DNA of 64,000 nucleotides from Molossus alvarezi (GCA_037176705.1 CM073898.1:26582488-26646487), one strand, 5' to 3'; positions 46,817-59,241 are shown, counted from the first letter of the stretch. The notes: generated by a model from the sequence alone, not told the origin. Program-made: numbers and translations.

Positions 46817-49329
46817 CTGTGAAAGGGAAGGGCACGAAAGTAAGCAACGTGCTGTTTTATTTGGAACTCCCTGGATCAGGAAACCAAGAAGGAGGGAAGC
46901 CCTAATGACCCACTAGAATTCCCTGGGTGAGATCATAAGGCTCGGGGGATACTGGATAGACAGACACTTGGTATGTCAAGCGGCATATCACTATGACAGC
47001 AAAAGATCAGAATGTCCCACAACCTAAGCACAGTGAAAGTGCAGGCCAGGGAGAACAGTTTATGGGGACGCATCACTGACCAAGACTGCCTGCACGTCGT
47101 CTATGTTGTGGGGATCATCCAGCTGTCCCCTGTGACGCTGGCTCATCTGGCTGTGTGTGCACATTCCTTTAGCATGTGACCGAAAGGAAACACAATTAAA
47201 GGCGCAAAAGTGACTCAAGGGATAAAGGAATCTGGTCTCTTTCTCTCCACTTTCTAGAGGCAACAGAAAATACCCCAGATGATGGAAGGGAAATTCTGAT
47301 CTTAGCCTCTCACTTGCCAAAAACTCCTACTGCAAGTTAAGAGGCAAAACATCCATCCCATGTTTCAGGAAGATGTCTGCTCCCATGCTTCCTCTCTCTG
47401 GTGCAAAGCTGAAATGTGCTAGGAAGACCTTGACCTTGTCAATCTTAAAGTAAACAGGGAGGGTGATGGTGAGGCCTTTGGGGAGTTAATAGTACTCACC
47501 AGGTGAGCATGATTATTTCCAGAACCACCATGTAGCTTACACTCCAGGAGAGGCTAGGTGGTGCTGCGAAAATGTTAATGGGCTTGAGAGTCCATTAATG
47601 AGGGGAAGCTCACAGTTGGCTCCTCTCTGCTTGAAGGTCATTAGGATAAATCCCAGACTGGAAAGGCCACACACACGTGAAGGACAAACACTATTCCTGT
47701 AATCACTCAGCCCCTTCATCCTTCAGGCCTGGGACACTACAGTGAGACTGGCCCCTTCCCCTCAGAGTCAAGTTGAATAAACTTCATCTCCGAGGAAGTA
47801 GTGTGGGTGGTATAGAAAGACCTCGGCCCTGATGCCTCTGTTTTCAGGACCATCTGCTGAGTGAGGAGACAGCGGAGAGGGAGGGGCTTCTAGCCCAGGT
47901 TCCCTGTTTTTTGTATTTAGGCATCAGCTTCTGCAGGAGTCCCCCCTCCCCCCAAAGGCACATGGCTTCCCTCTGCTGAGGGACCCAGCCGTGGTGGCTC
48001 CACTTCATGCCCGAGCAGATGTTGCACCAACTGGTTCCCAGGCTAGCAGTTCTCTGCTGGGTCACAGAGCCGACGGGTGCGAGGCCCTGCTCGCATTTTA
48101 TATGCACCACGTGTCAAAACCAACAGAAGTCTAAAGCAGAAGGTAGCATATCAAGGAATTCTTTAGTATGCGTTCAATAGTGTCTTCCTAAAAGGAAAAT
48201 TCAGAATCTAGCAGACACAAAGGTGAGGGGCAGGGGCACTTATTTTCACTGTAAAAGTGGTCATCTTTTCTGAAGCAGGTTTGGGAAGGCAAAGGGTTCT
48301 GATTGGCGTCCCTAAGATTTGTTTTTGAAATCACGTGTATTTGAAATGAAGGGAGTGGCTGAAATATGTGACGTTCAATGCACCCAGTGCATAAATCAGT
48401 CATGTTGTGATTCCTACTGCCATCTGATCCTTGAACTCAGGATAGTGTTGTCAGTAGTTTTCACAACAGCAGGTGATATTAGTGTATTTTTTCAAAACCT
48501 TGGCTGCACATGGATGGCTTGAAGACTTACATCAAGTTAGAATTATTTTCTGAGAAGAACTGCTGTTACTTAGATTTTGATTTGAATTGCAAAGCTGTTG
48601 GGGAAGAATATTTATCATGCCTCCTCCCAAGTTTTCTGTAGTTTACTTAGAAATGGTAAGTTGCTTTTAATGGGATTCAAGGTAATTTTAATGAGATTCA
48701 AGGTACTAGAGAAATTACAAAAGAAAGGTGATGTAAAGGTATTGTTTAGTCTGCATTTCACAAAATGAAATGATTTGGAACATGGTATTGAATAAATGGA
48801 GAGGGTAGTACATGAAATCGAATCACACAGTGGGGGAAAGGTTATTCCCTTTTTAATCGTCCTTCTGATCAAAAAGAAATGCTTTGTGTGGTGCTCACAT
48901 GTCTGTAACTAGTTCCTGACACTTGGGTTTCCACCATTTAAGAAAGAGACACCTGTCCCCAGGCAAAGCGCATTTGACTGTATTTTGTTAGAATTTAATA
49001 CATTTTTTCCATTCTAAACTTTTTAAACTTTATTTTCTACTACCGATAAATGATACTATCTATCTGTGTTAGTGACAAATTTTCTTTTGAAAACAAATCT
49101 AGGGAAGTACAAACGTAAGGCAATTTCAAAAAAATTACATTAAATAAATAACAGTATAACTGATATGCAGCAAAGGCAAAGATTATAAAGGAGGCAGGAA
49201 AATGACAAAAATTTGGGAATATTCTCTTCACTGGTGTCATACTAAAGGAAACAAGGCACCTTGTTATGTTGTTTCCTACTCTTGCTTCAAACCTGACTTG
49301 AATTTAATGCTGCACTTTTTATCCATCTA

Positions 49330-49645
49330 GAAAATTCCCTACTTCCACCCAGCTAAATCCAACTTTCAAAACCCACCTCTTCTTGCATGAAATATCCTGA
49401 TTGATTTATTTAGGAATGACCACTCTAACTTTAGACTAACTCCTTAATATTTGTTGTGTGTATTGGACAGGAACCCTGCTAATATACTTTAAAATAAAAA
49501 GAATTTAAGTTACCTCGATATACAAATATCCAGCATGTCAATTGACCGAGACAGAATATGTCTCATTGCTCTTTGAACTGTGATCACAATCCCCAGAGCC
49601 TATTACAGTGTATAAAATGTAGTAGGTGCTCAACAAATTTTTTTG
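49330..49645 (+). mobile_element. L2 3' end
   Basis: caaaacccacctcttcttgc near the start and cagagcctattacagtgtat then gtaggtgctcaacaaatttt at the end are L2-like. Confidence 0.6.
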
Positions 49646-49679
49646 CGAGACTCTCCAGCTCACTGTTAGGAAAGCCTCT

Positions 49680-50030
49680 AATTTGTTCTTTGCGTGTAAA
49701 GACTTGTTCATTTAACACACGTCATTGCGCTCCTACCGTATGTCAGCACTCTCAGCTCCCGTGCCCCGTTCCCAGGAACTCATGGTCCAATGGGAAACCA
49801 GGCATACAGGTGGGACAACTTCTAGTGCAGTCAGGCCAAGGCTGAGGGGGAGGGTGGAGGAGCAGCTGAGGGCTTGGGGAGGCTTCAGGGAAGAGGAGAC
49901 ATTTGAAACTGTCCTGGAAGCTCATATAAAAGCTTGCCAGGTGAAGGTGGTGGTAAGGAGGCGGTAGGGTAAGGAGGGCCATTCCAGGCAGAGAGAAGTC
50001 AAAGCACAAAGGCATAGTGTCATGGAAAGG
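49680..50030 (+). repeat. Ancient interspersed repeat, same unnamed family as 19175-20450
   Basis: cattgcgctcctaccgtatg, caggaactcatggtccaatg, gaagaggagacatttgaaac and gggccattccaggcagagag, in the same order as the other copies. Confidence 0.5.
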
Positions 50031-51698
50031 TCAGAGCCAATTTCACTTACTAAATGTCATGAACATGTAAGAGATCATTATACTTATATGTAAATGAGAA
50101 AAGGCAGCTGGATAAATGCTATTATTGCTCTATAATGATACTGATGAATTAGCATTTATGATGCAGGTTTCTGACACTGGTAAAGAAGAAAGCTGAGTCT
50201 ATTTTTTAAAAAGTGTCCTCTTTTAGATTACTTTTATCGAAAAGGAAATGGTTTAACAGAATTTTGTGATTATTATGTTTCTTTCACTTTGAGGTTTGGA
50301 TCAAATGCAATCCATTTTACTGTGGTCGAGTCAGTTTCATTTCCTCAGCTATGCAGAGTGAGAAAATTAATTCTCTCTCTCTCTCCATATATATATCCAT
50401 ATCCATGTATACCTTCAAACTCACCATATTTTACTATTGATAAGTTGATAATAAATCATATAACATCATGGTCTTAACTAACCAACACAACTTAAAGATC
50501 AGCTACATAATTAATAGCCACTGTCAAAATCAGTATTGAAGGGACATAAAAACAGTCCTGTGATAAAATGACCTGTAGGGGAACCTCCTTTCTCCTGAGT
50601 AATTGATTTTGCAAATGATAAATGATAAAAGCTGGCAGGTACCTGGACTCTAGACAAAGGGGAATGCTGCCCAAGCTGTGCTGACGCTTGGGGCTCAGGC
50701 TGCAATCTGAGGCAGCATCACGTGAGCAGTGAAGGGTTGAGTGGTCCCTATTAGAAAACGATACAACCCACAGGAGATCTGTGCCCGATGAGCTACTGTT
50801 GATATTCTTTAATGCATTTGCCATTTTTAATCTTAACAAACAATGTCAAATTTGGAAAGGGGTACCAAGCCAGTGGCGGGACAATTTTCTCCAGGTTGTT
50901 TTAATCTTTGACTCAGATCCATGCTGAAGGTCTGAGAGCAGAGACCTCTTGACAGTGTTCAGCACCTGGCTGGCCTCTCTGATAAGAGCCTAAGGAGACT
51001 GGCACTTTTGTTTCCATGAGGGATATTCTGGAACAAGTGTGCAGTCAGGACTGGGTATCATGATTACTGGATGAGGTGTGGGAGGTGGGGATGAGGAAGG
51101 CGTTACTGGGGCAGATAGAAGTGTTTCTACTGCCGTGGCCCATGAGGGGCCCTGGTGATGCACAGAGTGAACAGCCATGTCCTCATCCAGAGATGCAGTG
51201 CAAGGAGATGTTTCTGGGCCCTGGACCTCAGGAGATCTGGTGGTGGAATCCCCTAGTCACGCCGTCAACGTTCCCCTCTGGAGCAGCCCCACAGATGCAC
51301 TATCATCTGCGTACATATGGCTCACATCATGTTGGCTGGAGGCAGGAAAGGTGGCTCTGGGAAGAAATACAGCTTGCTTTCAAAGAAACTTCTCCACATT
51401 TGGAAGGAAAGACCCATGCTCGAGAAGCAAGTTTTGTAAGACAGGCCATTGGGATGGATCTCCTCAGACAGCTCCTTGGCCACGCGTGCCTCCTGTCCTG
51501 TGCCGACGGGGCCTGTGTTGTTGCTGCTGGTCTGCCGCCACCCAGCTACAGAGTGCCACTGCCTTAGTTAGCAATGGTTTAGAGGAGACAGGGGCTGAAC
51601 TGTGTCACTGGAATGTCTAAAGACCTAAAGAACACTTGAAGACAGTTAACTTCAAATTAATTGCACTGTTTTTTCCAGGACCGTGATGGAATGAGTAC

Positions 51699-51767
51699 CT
51701 GCAATGGTGATTACAGTAGAGGGGATCGGATGTTCTCTAGCATGAACTTTCCTGAAGACAGGTTGGC
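51699..51767 (-). CDS. SLC8A1: SLC8A1 exon 8 (alternative exon F), CBD2
   Basis: This 69-nt cassette exon (exactly 23 codons) encodes GQPVFRKVHAREHPIPSTVI followed by TIA with the flanking bases. The acceptor is tgctag/GCCAAC and the donor GCAG/gtactc. It carries the last variable piece of the CBD2 loop before the constant region. Both phases are 1, so skipping preserves frame. The intron before it (from exon E) is 3839 nt and the one after it is 4882 nt. No start codon lies in the exon and the stretch is short, so it was found only by searching for the expected peptide on the minus strand. Confidence 0.94.
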
Positions 51768-52389
51768 CTAGCAAAAGGACAGACAGAAGTCAGCAGGGTA
51801 GATGGGTCTGCTAGCAGAGCTCTGTGGAATTAGTAAGCTAAACATCACACTGAGATGCACACATCACAAGCAGTGTTAGAGGACTGAGTGGTCATAGGTC
51901 ACTCCTAGGTAGGTTGCAGAAGATGGTACAAATGTTCTACAAGCCAAACCAGATTGTATGAATGAAGCGCACACGCCACATCCGGGGGCACAGCCAGATT
52001 CCTGCAGGCTTCTGAAAGGGAGCATTCATGTCCTTCCTGTTACTGCTTCCAGAGGCTCCATGGGACAATGCAAAGCACTTAGTGTGATGAAAGGTAGCCT
52101 GGTTTTTGTACTGGTGCCGACAACGCAGCCCAGCGCTCTGCTATATCCATACCACAGGTTAGTTTGAGGGTCAAGTAACATAACATCTGGGGACATGTTT
52201 ATACATTTCCTGGGCGTTCTGGCTGGGAGAATGTTGTATTCACTAGCAGGTGTTGTAAGGGTACACCATGCTCACAGCAACTGTTTGGATTACCAAGGCC
52301 AAAGGTTTTCATCAAACTCCTGGTTCAACTGACCGCCACCTCCACCTCCTGTTGGCTTCTACCAAGAGCTACTCAGACCTGACCTGGGA

Positions 52390-52525
52390 ATCATGAGATC
52401 TTGGGACTTGGAGTCAACTTTTGTTGTCTAAACTTGAGCAAGGTACTTCTCTTCCCTGAGACTTGGTTTTCTCAGTTGTGAAATGAAACTGAACTTGAAG
52501 GGAGTTTGTTACTCTAACCTAGGTA
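52390..52525 (+). mobile_element. MIR fragment
   Basis: aaacttgagcaaggtacttc, tcttccctgagacttggttt and tctcagttgtgaaatgaaac follow the MIR core. Confidence 0.65.
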
Positions 52526-52859
52526 CTGGAGTGATTAAGGTGTTTTTAACTGTCAGAATTTCCATAGTTTGGCTTCCTTCCATGTACCTTATTTAGTCTA
52601 TTACATGGTGAGCATAATGTGATTGGAAGAATAACTTTTAACAGAGGTATATTGACTGTTCTATACTTTTAATTAATTAGCGAACTCTACCAGCTGACTG
52701 GGGAATCAAACATGCCTCTCTCCTCTCAAACTGATGACATTTATGAAACAGCTAGGCATTGAACTGAATGGGATAACGATGCAGGGAGGAATGAAGTGGT
52801 TGGGAGAATGGAAATAAAAGTGCTGGGATTGGAACAGTCATCACATGACCATTGACTTA

Positions 52860-53015
52860 AAGGCCAAGGGCGAGGCTCTGAGTCCCGAATGGGTGATGCG
52901 GGGTAGATTGATGAATCTTTTTTGTACCCTCATTTCCTCTCCTATAAGTGAGGACAATATCATCCTGTTCCATAAGGTTGAGGATTCAGTGATATAATAA
53001 ATAAGAAATAGGGGT
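52860..53015 (+). mobile_element. MIR-like fragment
   Basis: tcatttcctctcctataagt, gaggacaatatcatcctgtt and ccataaggttgaggattcag match the MIR 3' half loosely. Confidence 0.5.
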
Positions 53016-53290
53016 TATGTAAGGTGTCTGGAGGGTCAAGGGGGAATGAGCTCATAGGTCCAAACCGAAGCCTTTCAATGAGGCAAGCCCCAGGAGCAAC
53101 AGGTAAAGATTTCCAAATTCCAAAAGCACCTCCAGAATGTAATGGCCCCCACTAATGAGATCTCTGAAATATAGGTGCTGGGTGGTGGACCACACAACTT
53201 TTCAATTTCCATACATCCTCTTTAAAGTTAGATTTTCACACTCATCTGCACAAGACCGCATACAAGCTGCAGGCAAAACCCGAAGGCTAA

Positions 53291-53511
53291 CCCTGGCTGG
53301 TGTGGCTTAGTTGGTTGGGTGTCATCCTGTGCACCAAAAGGTTGCTGGTTCAATTCCCAGTCAGGGCGCATGCCCGGGTTGTGGGCTGGATTCCCCTTCA
53401 GGGCCATGCAGGAGGCAGCTGATGTTTCCCTCTCACATCAGTACTTCTCTCTCTGTCCCTCACCCTTCCTCTCTCTCTAAAAATCAATTGTAAAAAATCT
53501 TTAAAAAAAAA
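53291..53511 (+). mobile_element. VES SINE, older type
   Basis: CCCTGGCTGGTGTGGCTTAG head, B-box GGTTCAATTCC, GCCATGCAGGAGGCAGCTGA body, (CT)n run, then CTCTAAAAATCAATTG and an A run. Flanks cgaaggcta and caaaggcta suggest the target duplication. Confidence 0.92.
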
Positions 53512-55606
53512 TCCAAAGGCTAGATCAATTCCTCTCTGCTACCTCTACACCTCAAAGTCTTAACTTCAAAGCCTCAAACACACTTCAAAGAAAAGCTCTT
53601 TGGGACTTAAAGCTACTTTTGATTGTGTAGACAGAAGTTTAAAACTTTCCCCAGAAGCATCCAGGCGTCTGGTCTAACTCCAGAGAAGGAGGGCCATATA
53701 AAGGGAGAGGCCAATGTAGAGATTCTCTCAAAGTTCTGGAACTTTCTCTCGTTCTAACAGCACTAATTTCAAGTGTTGGGAAGAGGTGGTGTCAACCTCA
53801 AAACTGCGGTTTCGGATGAAAGTTTAAGCCACAAGAGAGAACTTGGTAAAGTACATGAAGTGACAGAAACCTTCAGAAGAAGTGATTCTGCCCCCTTGGG
53901 TGCAAGACGCGGCAAGGCACAGATGTCGCACATAACTGGACAGACATCCTAGAACTTCATAGGAACTGTTTCTGAGAAAAGAGAACTGGGATCCAATTAC
54001 TTAAATACTAAAAGGGAAGATGCCTCAAGCGATACAGAAGGCAGGCCCTAAAAGAAAAATCCTGACACATTCAGCGATAAAAGAAATAGTTAGATATCCA
54101 CATACCTCGATGCATTTTAACAAGGCATTCATTCTACTGCAGAGACTGTAATGAAGGTCTCATTACCAGGCTGCACAGGGCTGAGGGTGCTGCTTGATAC
54201 GAGACTGTTTCAACAATGGTTGACTTCAAAAAATATGACTTCAAGGAAGCCTTGAAGCTCAACTTGCCAAAATTCTACCGTCCTCAAATCTCACAAGGAT
54301 AACTAACCGATTGGATGACAGAATCAGAATATTCCCAGGAAGACTTCAATGAGTTAAAATGATGGATGTGAAAAGGAAGATAAAAAGATTAAGAATGAGT
54401 GGAAATTCCTGCATTTGGATTGGAAAACAGCACGTACGGCAGTGCAGAACTGGGGAGACTTGACCCAGGAGAGCTTCCGATGAATCAGATTTAATAAATC
54501 CTCTACCAGGACTTGTCCTGTTTAACGTTTTTATCCTTTTCAATTTTGATGTCTCTGAGAGTCTATGAGTCATTTTTGTCATTAAATGTTTTGTCTGGAG
54601 CGAGGCAGTGGAGAGTAAGAGCCCATGTGAAGTTGTTTGTATTCATAAAATTCCACTTTGGACAGAATCATGTTGGAACTACTTGATCATGAGTTTACAC
54701 TAACAGTGGTTTAAGTTAACCCCTAACCCTACCACAGCATTTTCACGATTAAAATATTTGGAAATGTTCCCTTTCTAAAGTTTTTTGTTCAACTATCTAA
54801 TTTCAGGAAAAAAAAAAAAGAATTAGAATTCTGGTATCTGCTCAGTATATTGGACGCTTGATATTTATCTCCCTCTTTAAATCTGCACAGACAATTTGAA
54901 AGAGAAAATATTAAGGGTCAAAAGAGAGGATGCTGTAAGGAAATACCTTCTTCTGTATACAAGAAAATAGCTCTAGAGTTGTGCTAAATAATGGAATCAA
55001 CACAGACTGGGTACCTGTGTACACAGGCTGAATTTAAGGGTTTTCAACTTTTTGGCTGGCATTTTAAGTTTTATAGAACATTTTGAAATGCTCTTCAAGT
55101 GATAGAAATATTACTCATTAATTTATAAGTGTTAATAATGCTAAAACTTAAGTCACCAAAGAGGGGTTTGTTCACACTGGTGCGGTGGGATGAAACCCCA
55201 TCTTCTCTGCCTTCTCCCAACAGGGTATGCATTACTATTAGTTACCTGAGCTTGCGCCATGGAGAAGTCTTAGGTGTCAACTCCTGTGTTTCCTTGTCTT
55301 ATTTACTCTGGTACTTTTTAGATCATCTAGCAGGGTATAGTCACTGCACAGCACCAGGGCTATGTGGACATTTGTAAATTGACCAGTGTCAAAATGTGAC
55401 CAATTACAGGATCTCCATATAAATTTGCATATAAATGAACACAACACACACCTTGTTAATGTGTAAAATGTTAAATATCTAAAATCAGCAAGAACACACC
55501 ATGTGCTACAGCTAAGTGTTAATACTCAGGTTATATAAGATGAAGTATTGGTTTTGTTTTTAAGGGTATTTGAAGAAAATGAGGAACATTAAAATATTTG
55601 TCTTAC

Positions 55607-55621
55607 CATACAGGTATTTTC
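55607..55621 (-). CDS. SLC8A1: SLC8A1 exon 7 (alternative exon E), 15-nt microexon
   Basis: This cassette microexon of 15 nt reads GKYLYG with the flanking bases (two bases of Gly, Lys-Tyr-Leu-Tyr, first base of Gly). The acceptor is aatgaag/GAAAAT, with a poor pyrimidine tract, and the donor TATG/gtaaga. The human peptide is GKYLFG as I recall it, so the second Tyr is a conservative difference. The intron separating it from exon D is 117 nt. The weak acceptor and tiny size suggest that inclusion needs enhancer help, in line with its tissue-restricted use in heart and brain. Confidence 0.88.
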
Positions 55622-55738
55622 CTTCATTAAAGGAAAGTAAAAGAGGAGAAATGATTTTTTAAAAAATCTGCATAATATATGGTGAGAACAGACAGTAAAG
55701 AGTAAAATTTGATGTCGTTAGATTGTAAAAATTCATAC

Positions 55739-55756
55739 CTGTTATTGTGAAGCCAC
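55739..55756 (-). CDS. SLC8A1: SLC8A1 exon 6 (alternative exon D), 18-nt microexon
   Basis: This cassette microexon of 18 nt encodes GGFTIT across its junctions: two bases complete Gly, then Gly-Phe-Thr-Ile-Thr, then one base of the next Gly. The acceptor is ttttag/GTGGC and the donor ACAG/gtatga. It is present in most NCX1 isoforms, such as ACDEF, BD and AD. It lies 412 nt downstream of exon C and only 117 nt upstream of exon E in the transcript. It is far too short to be found by ORF length and was located from the expected peptide and the splice sites. Confidence 0.92.
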
Positions 55757-56168
55757 CTAAAAAAGAAAAAAATAAATAAATGTTAAAATTTATTTAACTC
55801 ACACTCTAAATAACAAATACCAGTGACATAAGACTACCTGCCAACCCATCCAAGACATAAAATCTGGCCAAATTAATTTTACAATTAAGAAAAATATGAA
55901 AACATCTTCTCATGACTTAATCACTAATTATTCTTTTAAGATTATGGGATTTAGTGCACACCTTTAATTTTGTGCATACCCAAGAAATCACTGATTTTTA
56001 GAACTGGAATATAAACTATCTGACCTTAACAAATGAGGTCAATGGCCCTAAACACAAGCTTGCTAGTAAATCAATAGAAATAAAAGTCAGAAAGCAATTG
56101 TATCACCTGACTGAAATGGAAATTGACCTAGAAAAATGGAAAGGAAATGCAAGAAATGAAATGCTTAC

Positions 56169-56189
56169 CAAGCTCATTCAATAACAGGG
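56169..56189 (-). CDS. SLC8A1: SLC8A1 exon 5 (alternative exon C), 21-nt microexon
   Basis: This cassette microexon of 21 nt encodes the core of ALLLNELG: the preceding exon gives the first base of Ala, and the final G starts the Gly codon. The acceptor is tcacag/CCCTG and the donor CTTG/gtaagc, a strong donor. At 21 nt it keeps frame whether included or skipped. In the NCX1 family it belongs to the loop between CBD2 strands that tunes the exchanger's response to Ca2+. It is included in cardiac ACDEF-type transcripts. The identification rests on the exact peptide, the boundaries and the order after exon B. Confidence 0.93.
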
Positions 56190-58596
56190 CTGTGAAGGAA
56201 ACAGACAAAGACAAACACAGAATAAGAGACCAGATGAATAATGAAAGTAGGAGGAATATCAGCAGAAAGAAGTCCAGGCAGATCTGATTACAGTGGTAGG
56301 GAGCCACTGACAAAGAACTGGTGCACCCCAAAACTAGTGGCATTTGAAATATTTCCAAATCAATAATCCCATCACTAATTTCTGCAAATGTTGTGACTGA
56401 TTTCATATATATATATATTTCACTTTGTATATTATTATTTTTTAACATGTAAACATTTCTATTATATATGTTTACATGTAGTATATATATCTGGTTTACT
56501 AAGTATAGTAGAAACACTTTAAGAAGATAATCCTAAAGTTTATTTGAGTGAGTCTTTTCATGAAATATTGTCTGGGAGTTAGTTAATTCAACATATGGAA
56601 GTCTTAAATCATCCAGGATTTTAGGTATTACACCTCTCATTCCATGAAAACAGATAAACCATCTTAGGGAATTTCATCTTGGCCACCCTTCCTAGAAGGA
56701 CACTTTGGTCCATTCATTTGTCTGTCCTTATCTATGACTTCTGCACATTGTAATTGGACAACCAGAATGCTTCTGTGGATAGATAATTCCATGGAAACTA
56801 ACAAGGCATGGTGGGGTGGAAAATACATACTTTTTCTTTCAGGTTATGTGCTTTAAACCCAGACTATACTGTAACATTTCATTTTGGTGAAAGCTACCTG
56901 GCTGAATGTATCAAACAAATGACTTGCAGACTTGTAGATGGGAATGGTACAATTACTTTTTCAGGCCCAGTTTTCCCTCTAATGATAGCGGCATTAGAGG
57001 ATACTCTAAAACAAGTTAGTAATTTTATTTATAGTGATAAGTATCTACTTGGCAGGCACAAAACTTGATAGTGCTATCAAGGAATTTTAATTTGCTTTTA
57101 CATGAGGGCATATTTTATTAAAATGACAATTGAAAGAGATGCATCCAAGATGCTCTCTCTTTAGATAAAAGACAGTTCTTTGGAGGATTTCAGTTAGAAG
57201 TAAGTGCTTTTTCCTGTATGTTAATGAGGCATTTTTAATCCCATTTTTGTAAGAAATCAGCCCAATTTTCTAAAGTGTATTTTCCTTCCACCTATTGTCC
57301 CTGGAGCATATTAAATAGGCCGAATTAAAATGGGTCCCTAGTGCTTTTTTTCTCCATATTCCAAAGGCTCCTGTTACCATCTTGAATAAGATTAAGTCCG
57401 GAACATAAATTTTTTTTTTTTTCCTGATGGACTCTGAAGCCATTGAGTTCTTACAAATGTGGGATTAGTTGAATTCCCCCAAATGTTGAATCTATATAGA
57501 ATTAGTCCTATGTATTTGATTTTTTTAACACATAAAAGTATAATTTTCTTGCAAAGTGGTCCATCTAATCAATTGTTTGTATGCAATTACTAAGAGCTAC
57601 TAATATGTAATATGCTCATTTTATACATATAATTAATTGAATAGGATTCCTTTTAAAATGGCCACAATTAGAGGGTAATTACAGGAAGTTCTCATAATAA
57701 TTCAGAATAAAAAATTACCTTTAAAGCTGATATAAAATTCTTGCCCTCCCTTATTAAATTTAAGCCACATAAAATAAATATAAAGTCAAAGAGAACAAAT
57801 AAATTATCTACTTTATTCAGATATTTTCTGCAATTGTAAGTACAAATCAACTAGGATAAGGCTATTTATTTTTTCTTTTTACTATGTTAGAACTTTGTCA
57901 TTTCTATAAAAGAAAGATTTTGGAATATAAGGCTGGAGAGGCCTTGAGCAAGTCCTAAATTCTTACAGAAGGACCATTATCCTTCCTATTTAAAGAAAAT
58001 CGATATGACTATGGTTCCATACATATGGTCCCTTTTACATGTCATATTTGATTATATAAAAACATTATGTCCAAATGAACACTAGAATATTGACACCACT
58101 ACTCTTTAAAGATTGTGTTCTTATTAAACATATTTTTGAAACCTGGTCCTCTGGAGAAACCTAATTATTTAATTATTTTGAAATTTTCTTTTAGTTGCCA
58201 TTAGACTCATCTACCACTGCTAATAGGTAATAAAAGTAGTCTTTATCACTAACATCTTAGAGGAGATTTAATCGTTGGAACGAAATTTGAAAATGATCCC
58301 TGAATAGTGAAAAATTAAACACACCCATTATTCTTTTATGACATCGTTTCTGGGTGCCAAAAATCTCTTCCAGCATTGATTAAATCTGGTTCCAATCAGG
58401 GTTAGTGGGCATTTCCTGAAGAAAATGGGCATGGCTAGGTGCACGGGTGAGCCAGGGAAGGGAAATGAAACTGCTCAAGCTTCAAAGGAGATGAAGTACA
58501 GTGCTGAGGAAGAGGAGAGAGTTAAGTGTGAGAGCAGGAGCCACGGAGAGAGAAGAGTACAATTTCTCGCTGGTACGTCTTTGTATGCTCTCACAC
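56190..58596 (-). other. SLC8A1: SLC8A1 intron 4 (between exons B and C)
   Basis: This 2407-nt AT-rich intron has no VES SINE and no repeat I can assign, unlike most of the window. It contains an (AT)n patch near 56408-56420 and one plus-strand open frame (56808-57068), treated under findings. The freedom from young insertions is compatible with selection on splicing-control sequence, but other explanations exist. Confidence 0.8.
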
Positions 58597-58700
58597 CTTT
58601 CATTCCTCTTCTTATCCATTTGGGTTCCTCAAGCACAAGGGAGAAACTGCACTCTTTCTCATATTCCTCACGGTCAAATATTCTAATGGTAATGATCTTC
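58597..58700 (-). CDS. SLC8A1: SLC8A1 exon 4 (alternative exon B), part of CBD2
   Basis: This is mutually exclusive exon B, typical of kidney and other non-excitable tissue. It is 104 nt, with the same entry and exit phases as exon A and 34 full codons. The peptide begins KIITIRIFDREEYEKECSFS and ends EEPKWIRRGMK. It replaces exon A in CBD2: the second acidic residue of the Ca2+ site is Arg (FDREEYEKEC) and the Lys of exon A is Cys. These are the substitutions known to remove high-affinity Ca2+ binding from CBD2 in B-type exchangers. The acceptor is cccacag/GAAGAT and the donor AAAG/gtgtga, again not a strong consensus. It lies 541 nt downstream of exon A in the transcript, so the two are not kept apart by being too close to splice. 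Confidence 0.95.
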
Positions 58701-59241
58701 CTGTGGGAACACAAGACAAAGGCAAAACAAATGGTTGGAGTCACACGCTCATGCTGGGTGTTCACCAAGCTGAAGGTTACAGTGATGTTATGGAGGGAGA
58801 GATGGCAACACATGGACCTCCTGAAGTATGTAAAAGGGCATCTTGGGTGTTCTCGGCTGGCCCCCATTATGTTTTCTTTGCTATTTTATCACGTTTACAA
58901 ATCCTTCCTGCTCCAATTAGCAGTGAGGAGGTGCCCCGAGTTGGGAAGAGAAATCGGAAGGCAGGTTCGTTTTAACATGGCAGGGGTCTGCGTCACGGTT
59001 CCCAGACAGGGGGTTTGATGGGCTGCACGGAAAATTACTAGCCCAGACCCGAAACGTGCAGAGTGGCGCAAACTGGCTAATGGAGCTACAGGCCGGGCCC
59101 CTGGTGGCCCCTGGTGAGAGCCATGCCCTGTTACATAGGCGGAGGGATAAGTGTGTTGGAAGCCACGTCTGAAGAGTGCAAGCATCCAGGGTGGCACCGG
59201 CAGCAGAAGCTGTTGGGCTCGGCCCGGAGCCGCTCCCCCAC

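Larger units (their letters stand above)
46817..51698 (-). other. SLC8A1: SLC8A1 intron 8
   Basis: This 4882-nt intron lies between exons F and 9. It carries an L2 3' end near 49330-49645 and an older repeat at about 49680-50030. From 46820 to 49320 I see only unique AT-rich sequence. The 51000-51650 part, next to exon F, is more GC-rich and holds overlapping plus-strand open frames that I do not regard as a gene. Confidence 0.8.
51768..55606 (-). other. SLC8A1: SLC8A1 intron 7 (between exons E and F)
   Basis: This 3839-nt intron holds MIR-like fragments near 52390-52520 and 52860-53010 and an older-type VES SINE at 53291-53511. From 53520 to 55600 I see no assignable repeat; the sequence is AT-rich and unique-looking, as expected beside regulated microexons. 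Confidence 0.8.

Noticed and set aside
54720..54735. Telomere-like words (cccctaaccctacc)
   Set aside because: Only about two imperfect units; no array.
58425..59018. Plus-strand ORF of 197 codons over exon B and part of intron 3
   Set aside because: Partly a shadow of exon B; the rest is low-complexity intron, with no recognisable protein.
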